Below are positions 1 through 6,477 of a DNA stretch of 6,477 nucleotides, one piece after another. Within the stretch, counting starts at the first letter, position 1. Each line of letters starts with the position of its first letter. The notes beneath the pieces were generated by a model. The model made no database searches and had not been told where the DNA came from. It worked only from the letters and a program-made list of their open reading frames with translations. The stretch is taken from NCBI GenBank assembly GCA_946482345.1, contig CAMLRJ010000209.1, positions 1 to 6,477 of the forward strand, given 5' to 3'. The translations under genes were made by a program, and so were the position numbers. Source of the stretch: an uncultured Cellvibrio sp. (lineage in GTDB: Bacteria; Pseudomonadota; Gammaproteobacteria; Pseudomonadales; Cellvibrionaceae).

Positions 1-771
1 TAAACGATAAGCGGTGCTCAGGGAAGCATTGTGTAAAAACGGTGTTTTTAATGGCGCCGGTACTTGTTCGAATGTTTGATAATGAGTGCTCCACATATGT
101 GTGCCCCATTCTTTATTTAAACGATCAATCGTGACGTAACGTTTTTTCAACCAGAGATGCCAGGCGGCAATTGCCGCCGGACTAAAATCTTCTGCAACAT
201 GACACTTCAATTCGTTATCAATTTGCCAGGCAATAATGGCCGGATGATCACCCAAATCTTTTGCAATTCTTTCAACAATACGAAAACATGCTTTGCGCAC
301 AGCAGGATGTTCGTAACTCACATGCTGACGCGCGCCGTGAATTAATCGCTCACCTTCAGCATTCACAAATAAACGATCAGGATGATTGTGCGTGAGCCAT
401 ACCGGTGGTGTTGGGGTAGGCGTACAAAAAACCACTGCAATACCGGCAGCGTGAAATTTATCCATGACCTGACGTAAAAATCGCGTGGAAATTTTTCCTT
501 CCTCAGGCTCGATGCTGGACCAGGTGAATTCGCCGATACGGATCATATTGATCCCCAGTTTTTGCATCTCGGCAATATCGCGATCCACATCTTCCTCTGG
601 CCAAAGTTCCGGGTAATAACACACACCATGCCAAAGCTTTTTCATTCGGTAGTTATCAACTGACTGCCCTGCCCCATTCATAGCCGCCGTTGCGTTCAGG
701 TAAGGCGCAAGGGCCGTTAATCCACTGGTAGCAGCCAAAAACTTGATTGTTTCACGTCGGGTTGTCTTCAT
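1..771 (-). CDS. GH42 beta-galactosidase, Tat-exported, C-terminal part beyond window
   Basis: This is the N-terminal 257 residues of a retaining beta-galactosidase of glycoside hydrolase family 42, which releases terminal beta-galactose from galactosides such as galactan or arabinogalactan side chains. Residues 1-30 form a twin-arginine signal: TRRETIK at 4-10, then a hydrophobic stretch ending near NATAA, so export folded to the periplasm is expected. The TIM barrel starts at GVCYYPELWPEE (49-60). Family blocks follow: RIGEFTWS (78-85), CTPTPTPPVWL (116-126) and WQIDNE (182-187), with Glu187 (codon 213-211) as acid/base. The nucleophile Glu lies beyond the edge. Family members are usually about 650-700 residues, so roughly 60% is missing. 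Residues after the catalytic Glu read LKCH rather than the common YG or FG. The Cys-rich zinc cluster of some GH42 enzymes is not apparent; Cys190 stands alone in its segment. A GAGA-type ribosome site (778-781) precedes the ATG. The gene is divergent from the acetylesterase. The family is secure; the exact galactoside is inferred. Confidence 0.9.
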   Translation of the reverse strand, partial: MKTTRRETIKFLAATSGLTALAPYLNATAAMNGAGQSVDNYRMKKLWHGVCYYPELWPEEDVDRDIAEMQKLGINMIRIGEFTWSSIEPEEGKISTRFLRQVMDKFHAAGIAVVFCTPTPTPPVWLTHNHPDRLFVNAEGERLIHGARQHVSYEHPAVRKACFRIVERIAKDLGDHPAIIAWQIDNELKCHVAEDFSPAAIAAWHLWLKKRYVTIDRLNKEWGTHMWSTHYQTFEQVPAPLKTPFLHNASLSTAYRL

Positions 772-807
772 TTTTATTCTCTTGGATGAGTCATGAAGTC
801 TGGATTA

Positions 808-844
808 AATCATATTTTTCAGGAAATTCTCCAGAAATATGATT
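808..844. repeat. Inverted repeat (10-bp arms) in the GH42/CE12 divergent promoter region
   Basis: AATCATATTT at 808-817 is the exact reverse complement of AAATATGATT at 835-844, with a 17-base spacer. It lies between the two divergent start codons (771 and 893), about 37-50 bases from each. The size and placement fit a regulator operator reading both ways better than a terminator, because the arms are AT-rich and no T-tract follows. The right arm is part of a longer motif that recurs at 5635-5652. Binding by a protein is an inference. Confidence 0.5.
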
Positions 845-852
845 ATTATTGA
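835..852 (+). promoter_or_regulatory. Shared AT-rich motif, copy 1 (candidate operator)
   Basis: The sequence AAATATGATTATTATTGA matches 17 of 18 bases with 5635-5652 in the other divergent intergenic region. Both copies are also preceded by CCA plus one variable base. The motif ends 40 bases upstream of the acetylesterase start. No clear sigma-70 hexamer pair was found nearby, so the motif could be an activator site for a weak promoter. The protein that would bind is unknown. Confidence 0.4.
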
Positions 853-892
853 TTGATTATGACCATTTCACTGACGAATAAAGATTATTAAT

Positions 893-2212
893 ATGCCTCC
901 AACAACCCGTTTGCTCGCAATTCCGGCCTTGCTTGCAGGACTTGGCCTTCAGGCTTGCATAACTCCCCATTACAACAAACCCGATTTCAGCCAGCCTGTG
1001 ACATTCCATTTTGTGACCCACAATAAGACCGGCAATCCTGCCTATACGCACAACCAATTTCCCGTTACGGCTGACAGGGTTTACAGCCCTGAACAGGGTT
1101 ACGGTTTTGATTTGGGTACGCGGGTGAATACTGATGCACAACCTTTTTATTTTTCAGTTCAACTGCCTGAAGGTAATTACAAAATCAGCGTTGAATTTGG
1201 CAGCACTACACAAGCCTCATCCAATACAGTCAAAGCAGAATCTCGCCGGTTGATGCTGGAAAATATCAAAACAGCAGCGGGTGAAATCATGACGCAAAGT
1301 TTTATTGTCAATATTCGTACTGCAAAACTGACACCCCCGGAATTAAATGCACCGGGTGGAAGTTATGTTGTATTAAAAAATAACGAGAAAGATCGTTTGC
1401 ATTGGGATGATAAACTCACACTGGAATTTAACGGCGACTCGCCGCAAGTCCGATCCATCACAATTAAAAAAATTGATGTGCCGACAATTTATTTAGTCGG
1501 TGATTCAACGGTAACCGATCAACCCTACGAGCCTGCTGCCAGTTGGGGACAAATGTTGCCGCGATTTTTTAATAGCGGCATTGCGATTGCCAATCACGCA
1601 GAGTCTGGTGAGACCATGAAATCATTTATTGCAGGTTTACGTTTCGCAAAAGTATTGGAGGGATTAAAACAAGGCGATTACTTATTGATTCAGTTTGGTC
1701 ACAACGATCAAAAGAAACAATGGCCTCAAACTTATGCAGAAGCGCAAACAACATACAAGGATTATTTAAATACTTTTATTTCGGAAGCTCGCTTGCGTGG
1801 TGCTACACCGGTATTAATCACATCCATGCAACGCCGCACATTCGATAACAACGGAAAAATTCAAAACAGTCATGGCTCATATCCACAAGCCGTGCGTGAA
1901 GTTGCCAAAGAAAAAAATATTGCGCTTATTGATCTTGATGTCATGAGCGTAAAGTTCTACGAGGCATTGGGTGTAGATAAAGCACCACTCGCATTCAACG
2001 ATAATGGCAAAGATGCCACTCATCACAATAATTACGGTGCTTACCAATTAGCAGAATCAGTCGTTCAATCTATTCGCGATTCTGATTTGCCACTGGCCAA
2101 TTATTTGCGTGATTCATCGGCTTACTATGATCCTGCAACACCCCTGCCCCCGGAAAATTTCCATCTCAATGCCAGCCCGCAAATATCTGACCTCAGACCT
2201 GACGGGAATTGA
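893..2212 (+). CDS. Rhamnogalacturonan acetylesterase-like lipoprotein (SGNH/GDSL hydrolase, CE12)
   Basis: This 439-residue protein is predicted to remove O-acetyl groups from rhamnogalacturonan I or related pectic oligosaccharides. Residues 1-22 look like a lipoprotein signal ending LQAC, with Cys22 the lipidated residue; Gln at -2 is atypical. Ile at +2 suggests outer-membrane sorting. Residues about 35-190 form a beta-rich N-terminal domain typical of bacterial members, with GYGFDLG (69-75), LPEGNY (91-96) and WDDKLTLEFNG (171-181). The SGNH hydrolase domain follows: YLVGDSTVTD (200-209) with nucleophile Ser205, NHAESGET (234-241) with block II Gly239, FGHND (268-272) with Asn271, and DATHHN (374-379) with Asp374 and His377 completing the triad. 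A tail of about 35 residues follows the catalytic domain. All catalytic residues are present. The ribosome site is weak (AAAG near 880-883), but no other start preserves the signal peptide. The CE12 assignment is strong; other acetylated glycans are possible substrates. Confidence 0.88.
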   Translation: MPPTTRLLAIPALLAGLGLQACITPHYNKPDFSQPVTFHFVTHNKTGNPAYTHNQFPVTADRVYSPEQGYGFDLGTRVNTDAQPFYFSVQLPEGNYKISVEFGSTTQASSNTVKAESRRLMLENIKTAAGEIMTQSFIVNIRTAKLTPPELNAPGGSYVVLKNNEKDRLHWDDKLTLEFNGDSPQVRSITIKKIDVPTIYLVGDSTVTDQPYEPAASWGQMLPRFFNSGIAIANHAESGETMKSFIAGLRFAKVLEGLKQGDYLLIQFGHNDQKKQWPQTYAEAQTTYKDYLNTFISEARLRGATPVLITSMQRRTFDNNGKIQNSHGSYPQAVREVAKEKNIALIDLDVMSVKFYEALGVDKAPLAFNDNGKDATHHNNYGAYQLAESVVQSIRDSDLPLANYLRDSSAYYDPATPLPPENFHLNASPQISDLRPDGN

Positions 2213-2223
2213 TCTTGTTCATC

Positions 2224-5200
2224 CTAATCCCAGTTCAATGGATCATCAGTTTGAACAACAGCAATCAGATCCCCCCTCGTAATCATTTCTTTCAAATTGT
2301 ATTGAATTTTTTCATACAGATTTTCATGAGGAGTAGTTGCACTTGCCATAATACCCACAGTGCGATTGCGACCAGAACGTTTTGCTACATAGAGTGCGCG
2401 ATCAGCTACATCCACAACATGTTCCCAGGAAAGCTCCGAAGGTTTGCCATCAAGGAAAGGGTAACAAGCGAATCCCATCGAGCAGGTTTTTCGCAAAACA
2501 GTTCCATCAGGCAACATAAATTCGTGCGCAGCAACAGCCTTACGAATTCGCTCCGCCATTAAAGGCGCTTCTTCACGGCTTGCAAAGCGGCTAACAATTA
2601 AAAACTCTTCACCACCCCAGCGCACCAGACAATCAGTTTGCCGACATATTTTTGATAACAAGGCAGACAACTGAATTAATACCTGATCGCCTGCCATATG
2701 GCCGTAGATATCATTAACCGATTTAAAGAAATCCACATCGAGGAGAAAAAAAGTCATGTCCAGTGATAATTTTCTGGGTTGCCGATTATGTTGTGCATCT
2801 GAAATTTCCCTTTCTACTTTTGCAATATCCATCGTAATCACTTTTTGCAGATAACGGCGATTACTTAACCCGGTGAGCGGGTCAGACAAACTGATCGTTT
2901 CCAATTGTGCATAGGCTTCTGCCAACTCATGGTGTTTCTGTTGTAATTCTGCAGTGCGTTCAGCAACTGTTGTTTCCAGATAGCGATTTATTTTTTGCTG
3001 GTTTAATACTTTGCGATACTGCGCCAACACAATTGCTGCAAGCGCGCTTAATGTAATCAAGGTATAAAGTGTGTAGGCCCACCAGGTCTTCCATGGCGGC
3101 GGCAAAATATGCAAGGTTATACTGCGACCTTCTTCATTCCACACTCCCTGATTATTGGCCGCTTTTACTTTAAAAACATAGGTACCTGCATTGAGGTTGG
3201 TATAGGTTGCATTGCGACGATCATTATTAACGTAATTCCAATCCTTCTCGAAGCCATCCAACATAAAGGCGAATTTATTTTTTTCCAAACCACGGTAGCT
3301 CATGGCGACAAATGAAAATGAAAATACGGATTGGCGATAATCCAGCGTAATGTTTTCTGTTTGTGAAATTACTTTACGCAGTGGCGACCCTTCTGCTCCT
3401 ACAACAACAGGTCGATTAAAAATTTGAAAATCGACAATTGCCACACGCGGAACATATTGATTGAGTTTAATCTTTGCAGGATCAAAAATTGTGAAACCAT
3501 CCGTACCACCCACTACCATTTCACCACTTCGGGTTTTCACCACTGCACCAATATTATATTGATTGCCTTGCAATCCATTTTTTTCATCGTAATGCATTAA
3601 CTCGCGAGTAACAGGATTAAAACGCGACAAACCACTCGATGACCCCATCCAGAAATTGCCAAGATTATCCGGTTCCAGTGAAGTCACAACATCGCTGTGC
3701 AAACCATCTTTTTCCATAAAATGACTGAACTTTCCGGTTGCAGGATCAAATTTATTCAAGCCACCACCACGAGTCGCAATCCATAAATTTTTTTCTTTGT
3801 CTTCGGCAAAATCCAATACCACATCAAAACTTAAGCTGTGCGGATTTTTCGGATCGTGCACATAGAAATTAAATTTATCCTGCGCAGGATCATAACGCCC
3901 CAAACCATCACCCGTGCCCGCCCAGATTTCTCCCTGATGATCCTGATACAAAGTCCAACCCGGTTGCTTCAGCGGGTAAACAACAAAACTGTCTGTTTCG
4001 CGAATGTAGCGACTGATTCCACCACCAATAGTGCCAAACCAAAGATTATTTTCCCTGTCCCTGAAAATGGACCAGATGTTGTCACTGCTGATAGCACCTG
4101 GCTTGTGTGGATCAGGTAGATAGACTTTCAACTTGCCTGTTGCAGGATCAAAAACATTGGCTCCACCGCGCCAGGTTCCTAACCATAAACGTTCATCAAG
4201 ATCGCGCTTGATTGCCAAAACTGCGTTCGCACTTATAGATTCTGGATCTTTGGGGTCATGTTGATAATGTGTGAATTGCCCCGTCTGGCGATTGAAATAA
4301 TTCATTCCGCCGCCATCTGTTCCAAGCCAAAGGTTGCCATCAGCCGCTTCTTCAATGGTCAAAACCGATGGATGACTAAGACTATTGGGATTATTCGGAT
4401 CATGTCGCCAGGTTCTAAACACCATATTGGATGTATCGAGATAATTCACACCCGTCGGAAAGTTACCCACCCAAAGATCATGATTGGAATCCAGATATAA
4501 ACTGCGCAGGACATTACTACTTAAACTGTATCGTTGCGCCGGGTTATGTTTGTAGTGAGTGAAAATTAATTGTTTGCGATCCAGATGATTGAGGCCGCCC
4601 TCAGTTGCCAGCCAAAGATTTCCGTCGGTATCCGATGTTATATCCATCACGGAGTTGTGGCTTAAACCATCGGGATTATTCGGTGAATGGACAAAATGTT
4701 CGAAATGTTTTCGATCTGGCGACAACCGGGTCAACCCTCCTCCGTCAGAACCCAGCCAGAGGTAATGATCGCGATCTTCGAAAATACTCCATACATTTTT
4801 GTGCCCGGTTCCTGAGGATGACTCGGGAGTTTCAAAAGGATAGCGATGAAAAACACCTTCCTGATTCATCATATTCAGACCGGTTTTATCAGTGCCTATC
4901 CACATTTGTCCAAGATGATCCAGATAGACCTTTCTTAATTCGTTACTGGACAAGGAATTGTTATTGGTATTGTCGTGGCGAAAACACCCGGAGACTGTGC
5001 GGGAGGAATCCAGTTTGGCGAGACCGTTGAAAGTAGCCACCCATAAGTTGCCTTGCCCATCTTCTGCAATACTGCGAGTCAAATCACTGCACAAGCTTGC
5101 AGGGTTTGCAGGATCATGACGTATGTGTGAAAAGTTTCCCTGATCACGGTCGAAACGGTTTAACCCTCCATCAGTGGCAATCCATAACACGCCCTGATGA

Positions 5201-5505
5201 TCTTCAAAAATATCCCAGACCACATTGCTGCTCAGACTTTTTTTATCGACTGATTTATTGCGGTAGGAAATAAAATTGTAGCCATCGTACTGCACCAAAC
5301 CATCCAGACCGCCAAACCACATATAACCCTGTTTGTCCTGAAATATGGCTTCCATGGAACTCACTGAAAAACCTTGCTCGGTAAGCAAACGAATAAATTG
5401 CAAATTTTTGGGCAGGGAATCTGCTCGTGCAGTTGATGTCAGGGCGCAGAAAATCAATGCCAGGGCAAATGTCCGGTAGCAAACTTGAAAGCCTGGATAT
5501 CCCAT
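2224..5505 (-). CDS. Periplasmic double beta-propeller (Reg_prop) / Y_Y_Y sensor with GGDEF diguanylate cyclase
   Basis: This 1093-residue inner-membrane sensor is predicted to convert 2 GTP to cyclic di-GMP. Residues 1-28 are a Sec signal ending ARA. Fourteen Reg_prop repeats of the form D-x-x-G-x-L-W-x-G-T-x-x-G-L fill about 50-676, enough for two seven-bladed propellers as in Bacteroides hybrid two-component sensors. A Y_Y_Y beta-sandwich (about 723-803, with AGTYVFKVKA) precedes one membrane helix (about 808-829) and a coiled coil (about 831-871). The GGDEF domain spans about 873-1050. It starts SDPLTGLSNRR and has metal/GTP residues Asp923, Asn931 and Asp940, and an intact GGEEF at 964-968 (bases 2616-2602). 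RQTD at 955-958, exactly five residues before GGEEF, is a canonical product-inhibition I-site. No EAL, kinase, receiver or HTH domain is present. The ATG at 5505 is chosen because AGGG lies eight bases upstream and a clean signal peptide follows; a GTG at 5526 would add seven residues. Activity is well supported; the ligand (probably a pectic oligosaccharide) is inferred. Confidence 0.94.
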   Translation of the reverse strand: MGYPGFQVCYRTFALALIFCALTSTARADSLPKNLQFIRLLTEQGFSVSSMEAIFQDKQGYMWFGGLDGLVQYDGYNFISYRNKSVDKKSLSSNVVWDIFEDHQGVLWIATDGGLNRFDRDQGNFSHIRHDPANPASLCSDLTRSIAEDGQGNLWVATFNGLAKLDSSRTVSGCFRHDNTNNNSLSSNELRKVYLDHLGQMWIGTDKTGLNMMNQEGVFHRYPFETPESSSGTGHKNVWSIFEDRDHYLWLGSDGGGLTRLSPDRKHFEHFVHSPNNPDGLSHNSVMDITSDTDGNLWLATEGGLNHLDRKQLIFTHYKHNPAQRYSLSSNVLRSLYLDSNHDLWVGNFPTGVNYLDTSNMVFRTWRHDPNNPNSLSHPSVLTIEEAADGNLWLGTDGGGMNYFNRQTGQFTHYQHDPKDPESISANAVLAIKRDLDERLWLGTWRGGANVFDPATGKLKVYLPDPHKPGAISSDNIWSIFRDRENNLWFGTIGGGISRYIRETDSFVVYPLKQPGWTLYQDHQGEIWAGTGDGLGRYDPAQDKFNFYVHDPKNPHSLSFDVVLDFAEDKEKNLWIATRGGGLNKFDPATGKFSHFMEKDGLHSDVVTSLEPDNLGNFWMGSSSGLSRFNPVTRELMHYDEKNGLQGNQYNIGAVVKTRSGEMVVGGTDGFTIFDPAKIKLNQYVPRVAIVDFQIFNRPVVVGAEGSPLRKVISQTENITLDYRQSVFSFSFVAMSYRGLEKNKFAFMLDGFEKDWNYVNNDRRNATYTNLNAGTYVFKVKAANNQGVWNEEGRSITLHILPPPWKTWWAYTLYTLITLSALAAIVLAQYRKVLNQQKINRYLETTVAERTAELQQKHHELAEAYAQLETISLSDPLTGLSNRRYLQKVITMDIAKVEREISDAQHNRQPRKLSLDMTFFLLDVDFFKSVNDIYGHMAGDQVLIQLSALLSKICRQTDCLVRWGGEEFLIVSRFASREEAPLMAERIRKAVAAHEFMLPDGTVLRKTCSMGFACYPFLDGKPSELSWEHVVDVADRALYVAKRSGRNRTVGIMASATTPHENLYEKIQYNLKEMITRGDLIAVVQTDDPLNWD

Positions 5506-5510
5506 TGATT

Positions 5511-5517
5511 TCACCCT
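5511..5517 (-). promoter_or_regulatory. Ribosome binding site that decides the sensor start
   Basis: Read on the minus strand the sequence is AGGGTGA, eight bases from the AGGG core to the ATG at 5505. It lies inside the longer reading frame that opens with GTG at 5526, which has only a weak GGA upstream. This favours the ATG, which also gives a compact signal peptide n-region. Confidence 0.6.
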
Positions 5518-5585
5518 GAAGTCCACGATAAATCCAAGTTTAGAACAAATGCTTCAATGTGTGATGGCAACCAATCAATCCCTTG

Positions 5586-5597
5586 AATCACGTGATT
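5586..5597. repeat. Perfect 12-bp palindrome upstream of the sensor gene
   Basis: AATCACGTGATT is a perfect palindrome centred 86-87 bases upstream of the sensor ATG and about 174 bases upstream of the receptor ATG. Twelve-base perfect dyads without a spacer are typical of homodimer operator half-site pairs. It may instead be a chance occurrence; it has no T-tract and does not look like a terminator. The binding protein is unknown. Confidence 0.35.
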
Positions 5598-5609
5598 ACT
5601 GAAAAGTCA

Positions 5610-5631
5610 GGAAAAAGGTTACGATTTTTCC
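5610..5631. repeat. 7-bp inverted repeat with 8-base spacer
   Basis: GGAAAAA at 5610-5616 pairs with TTTTTCC at 5625-5631 around an eight-base centre. It sits between the 12-bp palindrome and the shared AT-rich motif, in the middle of the divergent promoter region. The stem is mostly A-T, so an operator or promoter-curvature element is more likely than a functional RNA hairpin. Confidence 0.3.
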
Positions 5632-5634
5632 CAT

Positions 5635-5652
5635 AAATATGATTATTAATGA
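5635..5652 (+). promoter_or_regulatory. Shared AT-rich motif, copy 2 (candidate operator)
   Basis: The sequence AAATATGATTATTAATGA differs by one base from the copy at 835-852 and has the same orientation on the plus strand. It ends 113 bases before the receptor start codon and begins 129 bases beyond the sensor ATG. Unlike the left region, no inverted partner of the core is obvious here. A common regulator of the two divergent gene pairs is inferred from the recurrence alone. Confidence 0.4.
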
Positions 5653-5678
5653 CAACCAGTGAGCAGTGTAGACTTAAT

Positions 5679-5706
5679 TTGACTGGTAATGATTGTTTAA
5701 TTAAAT
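5679..5706 (+). promoter_or_regulatory. Possible sigma-70 promoter of the TonB-dependent receptor
   Basis: TTGACT at 5679-5684 matches five of six -35 bases. TTAAAT at 5701-5706, after a 16-base spacer, matches four of six -10 bases. Transcription would begin near 5713, giving a leader of about 50 bases. The -10 overlaps the palindrome TTTAATTAAA (5696-5705). The hexamers are imperfect and the region is AT-rich, so this is only a candidate. Confidence 0.25.
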
Positions 5707-5765
5707 GACATCTATTAGCATCCGATCAAACACGGCTTCAATAATTCTAAAAAGAGGTTCAGTAG

Positions 5766-6477
5766 ATGATCCATAGAAAATTCAACCCCAAACCGCTTTC
5801 CCTCTGCATTTTGGCGGCCATTACACTGTCGGCAACAGTGAGTGCGCAGGATGATGTGGAAGAAGTCACTATCACTGGCTTCAAGGCTTCATTAAGTTCC
5901 GCGTTAAATCAAAAACGCGAAAGTGCTGCTGCCGTTGACAGCATTATGTCGGAAGACGTGGGTAAGTTTCCGGATTCCAATTTGGCGGAATCCATGCAAC
6001 GAATTCCCGGTGTAGCCTTGTCGCGAGGTGATGGCGGCGAAGGTAAAACCATTTCTGTTCGCGGCCTGGGTGCAGAATTTACGCGTGTGCGTATTAATGG
6101 CATGGAAGGAACATCGCAAACCGGTGCTTCTGATATTTATGGCGCGGGCAATAGTGGCCGCAGTTTTGAGTTCAACGTATTTCCGACAGAAATTTTCTCC
6201 GAATTAACCGTACGCAAAACCCCCAGTGCTGATATAGAGGAAGGATCGCTGGGCGCTACGGTTGACTTGAAAGCACAAAAACCACTGGCATTAAGTGATG
6301 AACTGACCATGACAGGAACCCTGCGTGGTGTGTTCAATGATGTCAGTGAGTCCACTGATCCACGCGCCTCATTTTTGGTCAGTAAAAAATTTGCCGAGGA
6401 CAGTATTGGTGTATTGGCATCTTTTGCTTACTCGGATCGCAACATTCGTGAAGTGGGATATTCAGCAGTCAATATTC
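5766..6477 (+). CDS. TonB-dependent outer-membrane receptor (Xanthomonas/Caulobacter type), C-terminal part beyond window
   Basis: This is the N-terminal 237 residues of an outer-membrane transporter that takes up large substrates, probably oligosaccharides, using TonB-ExbB-ExbD energy. Residues 1-27 are a Sec signal ending TVSA before QDD. EEVTITG (32-38) is the likely TonB box, followed by the FKASL segment common in this type. The plug domain follows: VGKFPDSNLAESMQRIPGV, then ISVRGLG, TRVRINGM, and further on EIFSELTVRKTPSAD and the EGSLGATVDL element that closes the plug. The first barrel strands start after about residue 175. Full-length relatives are usually 850-1000 residues, so most of the barrel is missing. 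AGAGG at 5753-5757, eight bases before the ATG, is a good ribosome site. There is no N-terminal secretin/STN extension, so anti-sigma signalling through FecR is not expected. The gene is divergent from the propeller-GGDEF sensor. The family is certain; the substrate is inferred from the neighbouring pectin-type enzymes. Confidence 0.95.
   Translation, partial: MIHRKFNPKPLSLCILAAITLSATVSAQDDVEEVTITGFKASLSSALNQKRESAAAVDSIMSEDVGKFPDSNLAESMQRIPGVALSRGDGGEGKTISVRGLGAEFTRVRINGMEGTSQTGASDIYGAGNSGRSFEFNVFPTEIFSELTVRKTPSADIEEGSLGATVDLKAQKPLALSDELTMTGTLRGVFNDVSESTDPRASFLVSKKFAEDSIGVLASFAYSDRNIREVGYSAVNI

Noticed and set aside
845..892. TTGATT (849-854 or 853-858) with AATAAA (877-882) as a promoter for the acetylesterase
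   Set aside because: The spacing and -10 match are poor and the region is AT-rich, so such matches are expected by chance.
2215..2258. TTGTTCA / TGAACAA inverted repeat as a possible terminator between the convergent genes
   Set aside because: The stem is only 7 bp with a 30-base loop and no T-tract follows on either strand.
2209..2562. 117-residue plus-strand open frame overlapping the acetylesterase stop codon
   Set aside because: It lies antisense to the 3' end of the sensor's GGDEF domain, has no recognisable domain or ribosome site, and its sequence is the complement of a strongly supported coding region.
4605..5030. 141-residue plus-strand open frame
   Set aside because: It is antisense to several propeller blades; composition and lack of motifs mark it as a shadow of the sensor gene.
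3400..5400. Recurring HDPxNPxSLSS-type segments between the propeller blades as a novel repeat
   Set aside because: Such linkers between Reg_prop blades are a known feature of this sensor family, and the DNA copies have diverged, so this is protein-level repetition rather than a DNA repeat element.
5503..5526. GTG start at 5526 for the sensor gene
   Set aside because: The upstream ribosome site is weak, while the ATG at 5505 has AGGG at ideal spacing and begins a clean signal peptide. The longer form remains possible.
5549..5602. 17-codon plus-strand open frame in the sensor/receptor intergenic region
   Set aside because: It has no credible ribosome binding site and no recognisable leader-peptide features.
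5904..6355. Three minus-strand open frames of 64-72 residues
   Set aside because: They are antisense to the plug and early barrel of the TonB-dependent receptor, whose plus-strand frame is continuous to the window edge with family motifs throughout.

Overview
The window looks like part of a carbohydrate-utilisation locus of a Gram-negative, polysaccharide-degrading gammaproteobacterium. The base composition is moderate and AT-leaning. The TonB-dependent receptor is of the Xanthomonas/Caulobacter type, and the enzymes and sensor resemble those of Cellvibrio, Saccharophagus and their relatives. The genus is an inference from protein style; no rRNA or other marker gene is present.

There are four protein genes in two divergent pairs. 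At the left edge, on the minus strand (771 to 1, cut by the window end), lies a Tat-exported GH42 beta-galactosidase. Divergent from it, across a 121-bp AT-rich promoter region, is a predicted lipoprotein of the SGNH/CE12 rhamnogalacturonan acetylesterase family (893-2212, plus). It meets tail-to-tail, with only 11 bp between the stop codons, a very long sensor gene on the minus strand (2224-5505). That gene encodes a two-component-regulator-type double beta-propeller (14 blades), a Y_Y_Y domain, one membrane helix, a coiled coil and an intact GGDEF diguanylate cyclase. Divergent from the sensor, across about 260 bp of non-coding DNA, is a TonB-dependent outer-membrane receptor (5766 to the right edge, plus, cut).

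Read together, the receptor would import oligosaccharides, the acetylesterase would strip acetyl groups from pectic rhamnogalacturonan, and the galactosidase would attack galactose side chains. The propeller protein would sense a related glycan in the periplasm and respond by making cyclic di-GMP. Enzyme families, domain order and catalytic motifs are visible in the sequence. The shared substrate (pectin/RG-I) and the sensing role are inferred from gene neighbourhood and family knowledge.

Both divergent intergenic regions carry the same AT-rich motif, AAATATGATTATTANTGA. In the left region a second, inverted copy of its core forms a dyad. This suggests one regulator acting on both promoter regions. 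No RNA genes, mobile elements, CRISPR arrays or convincing rho-independent terminators were seen.
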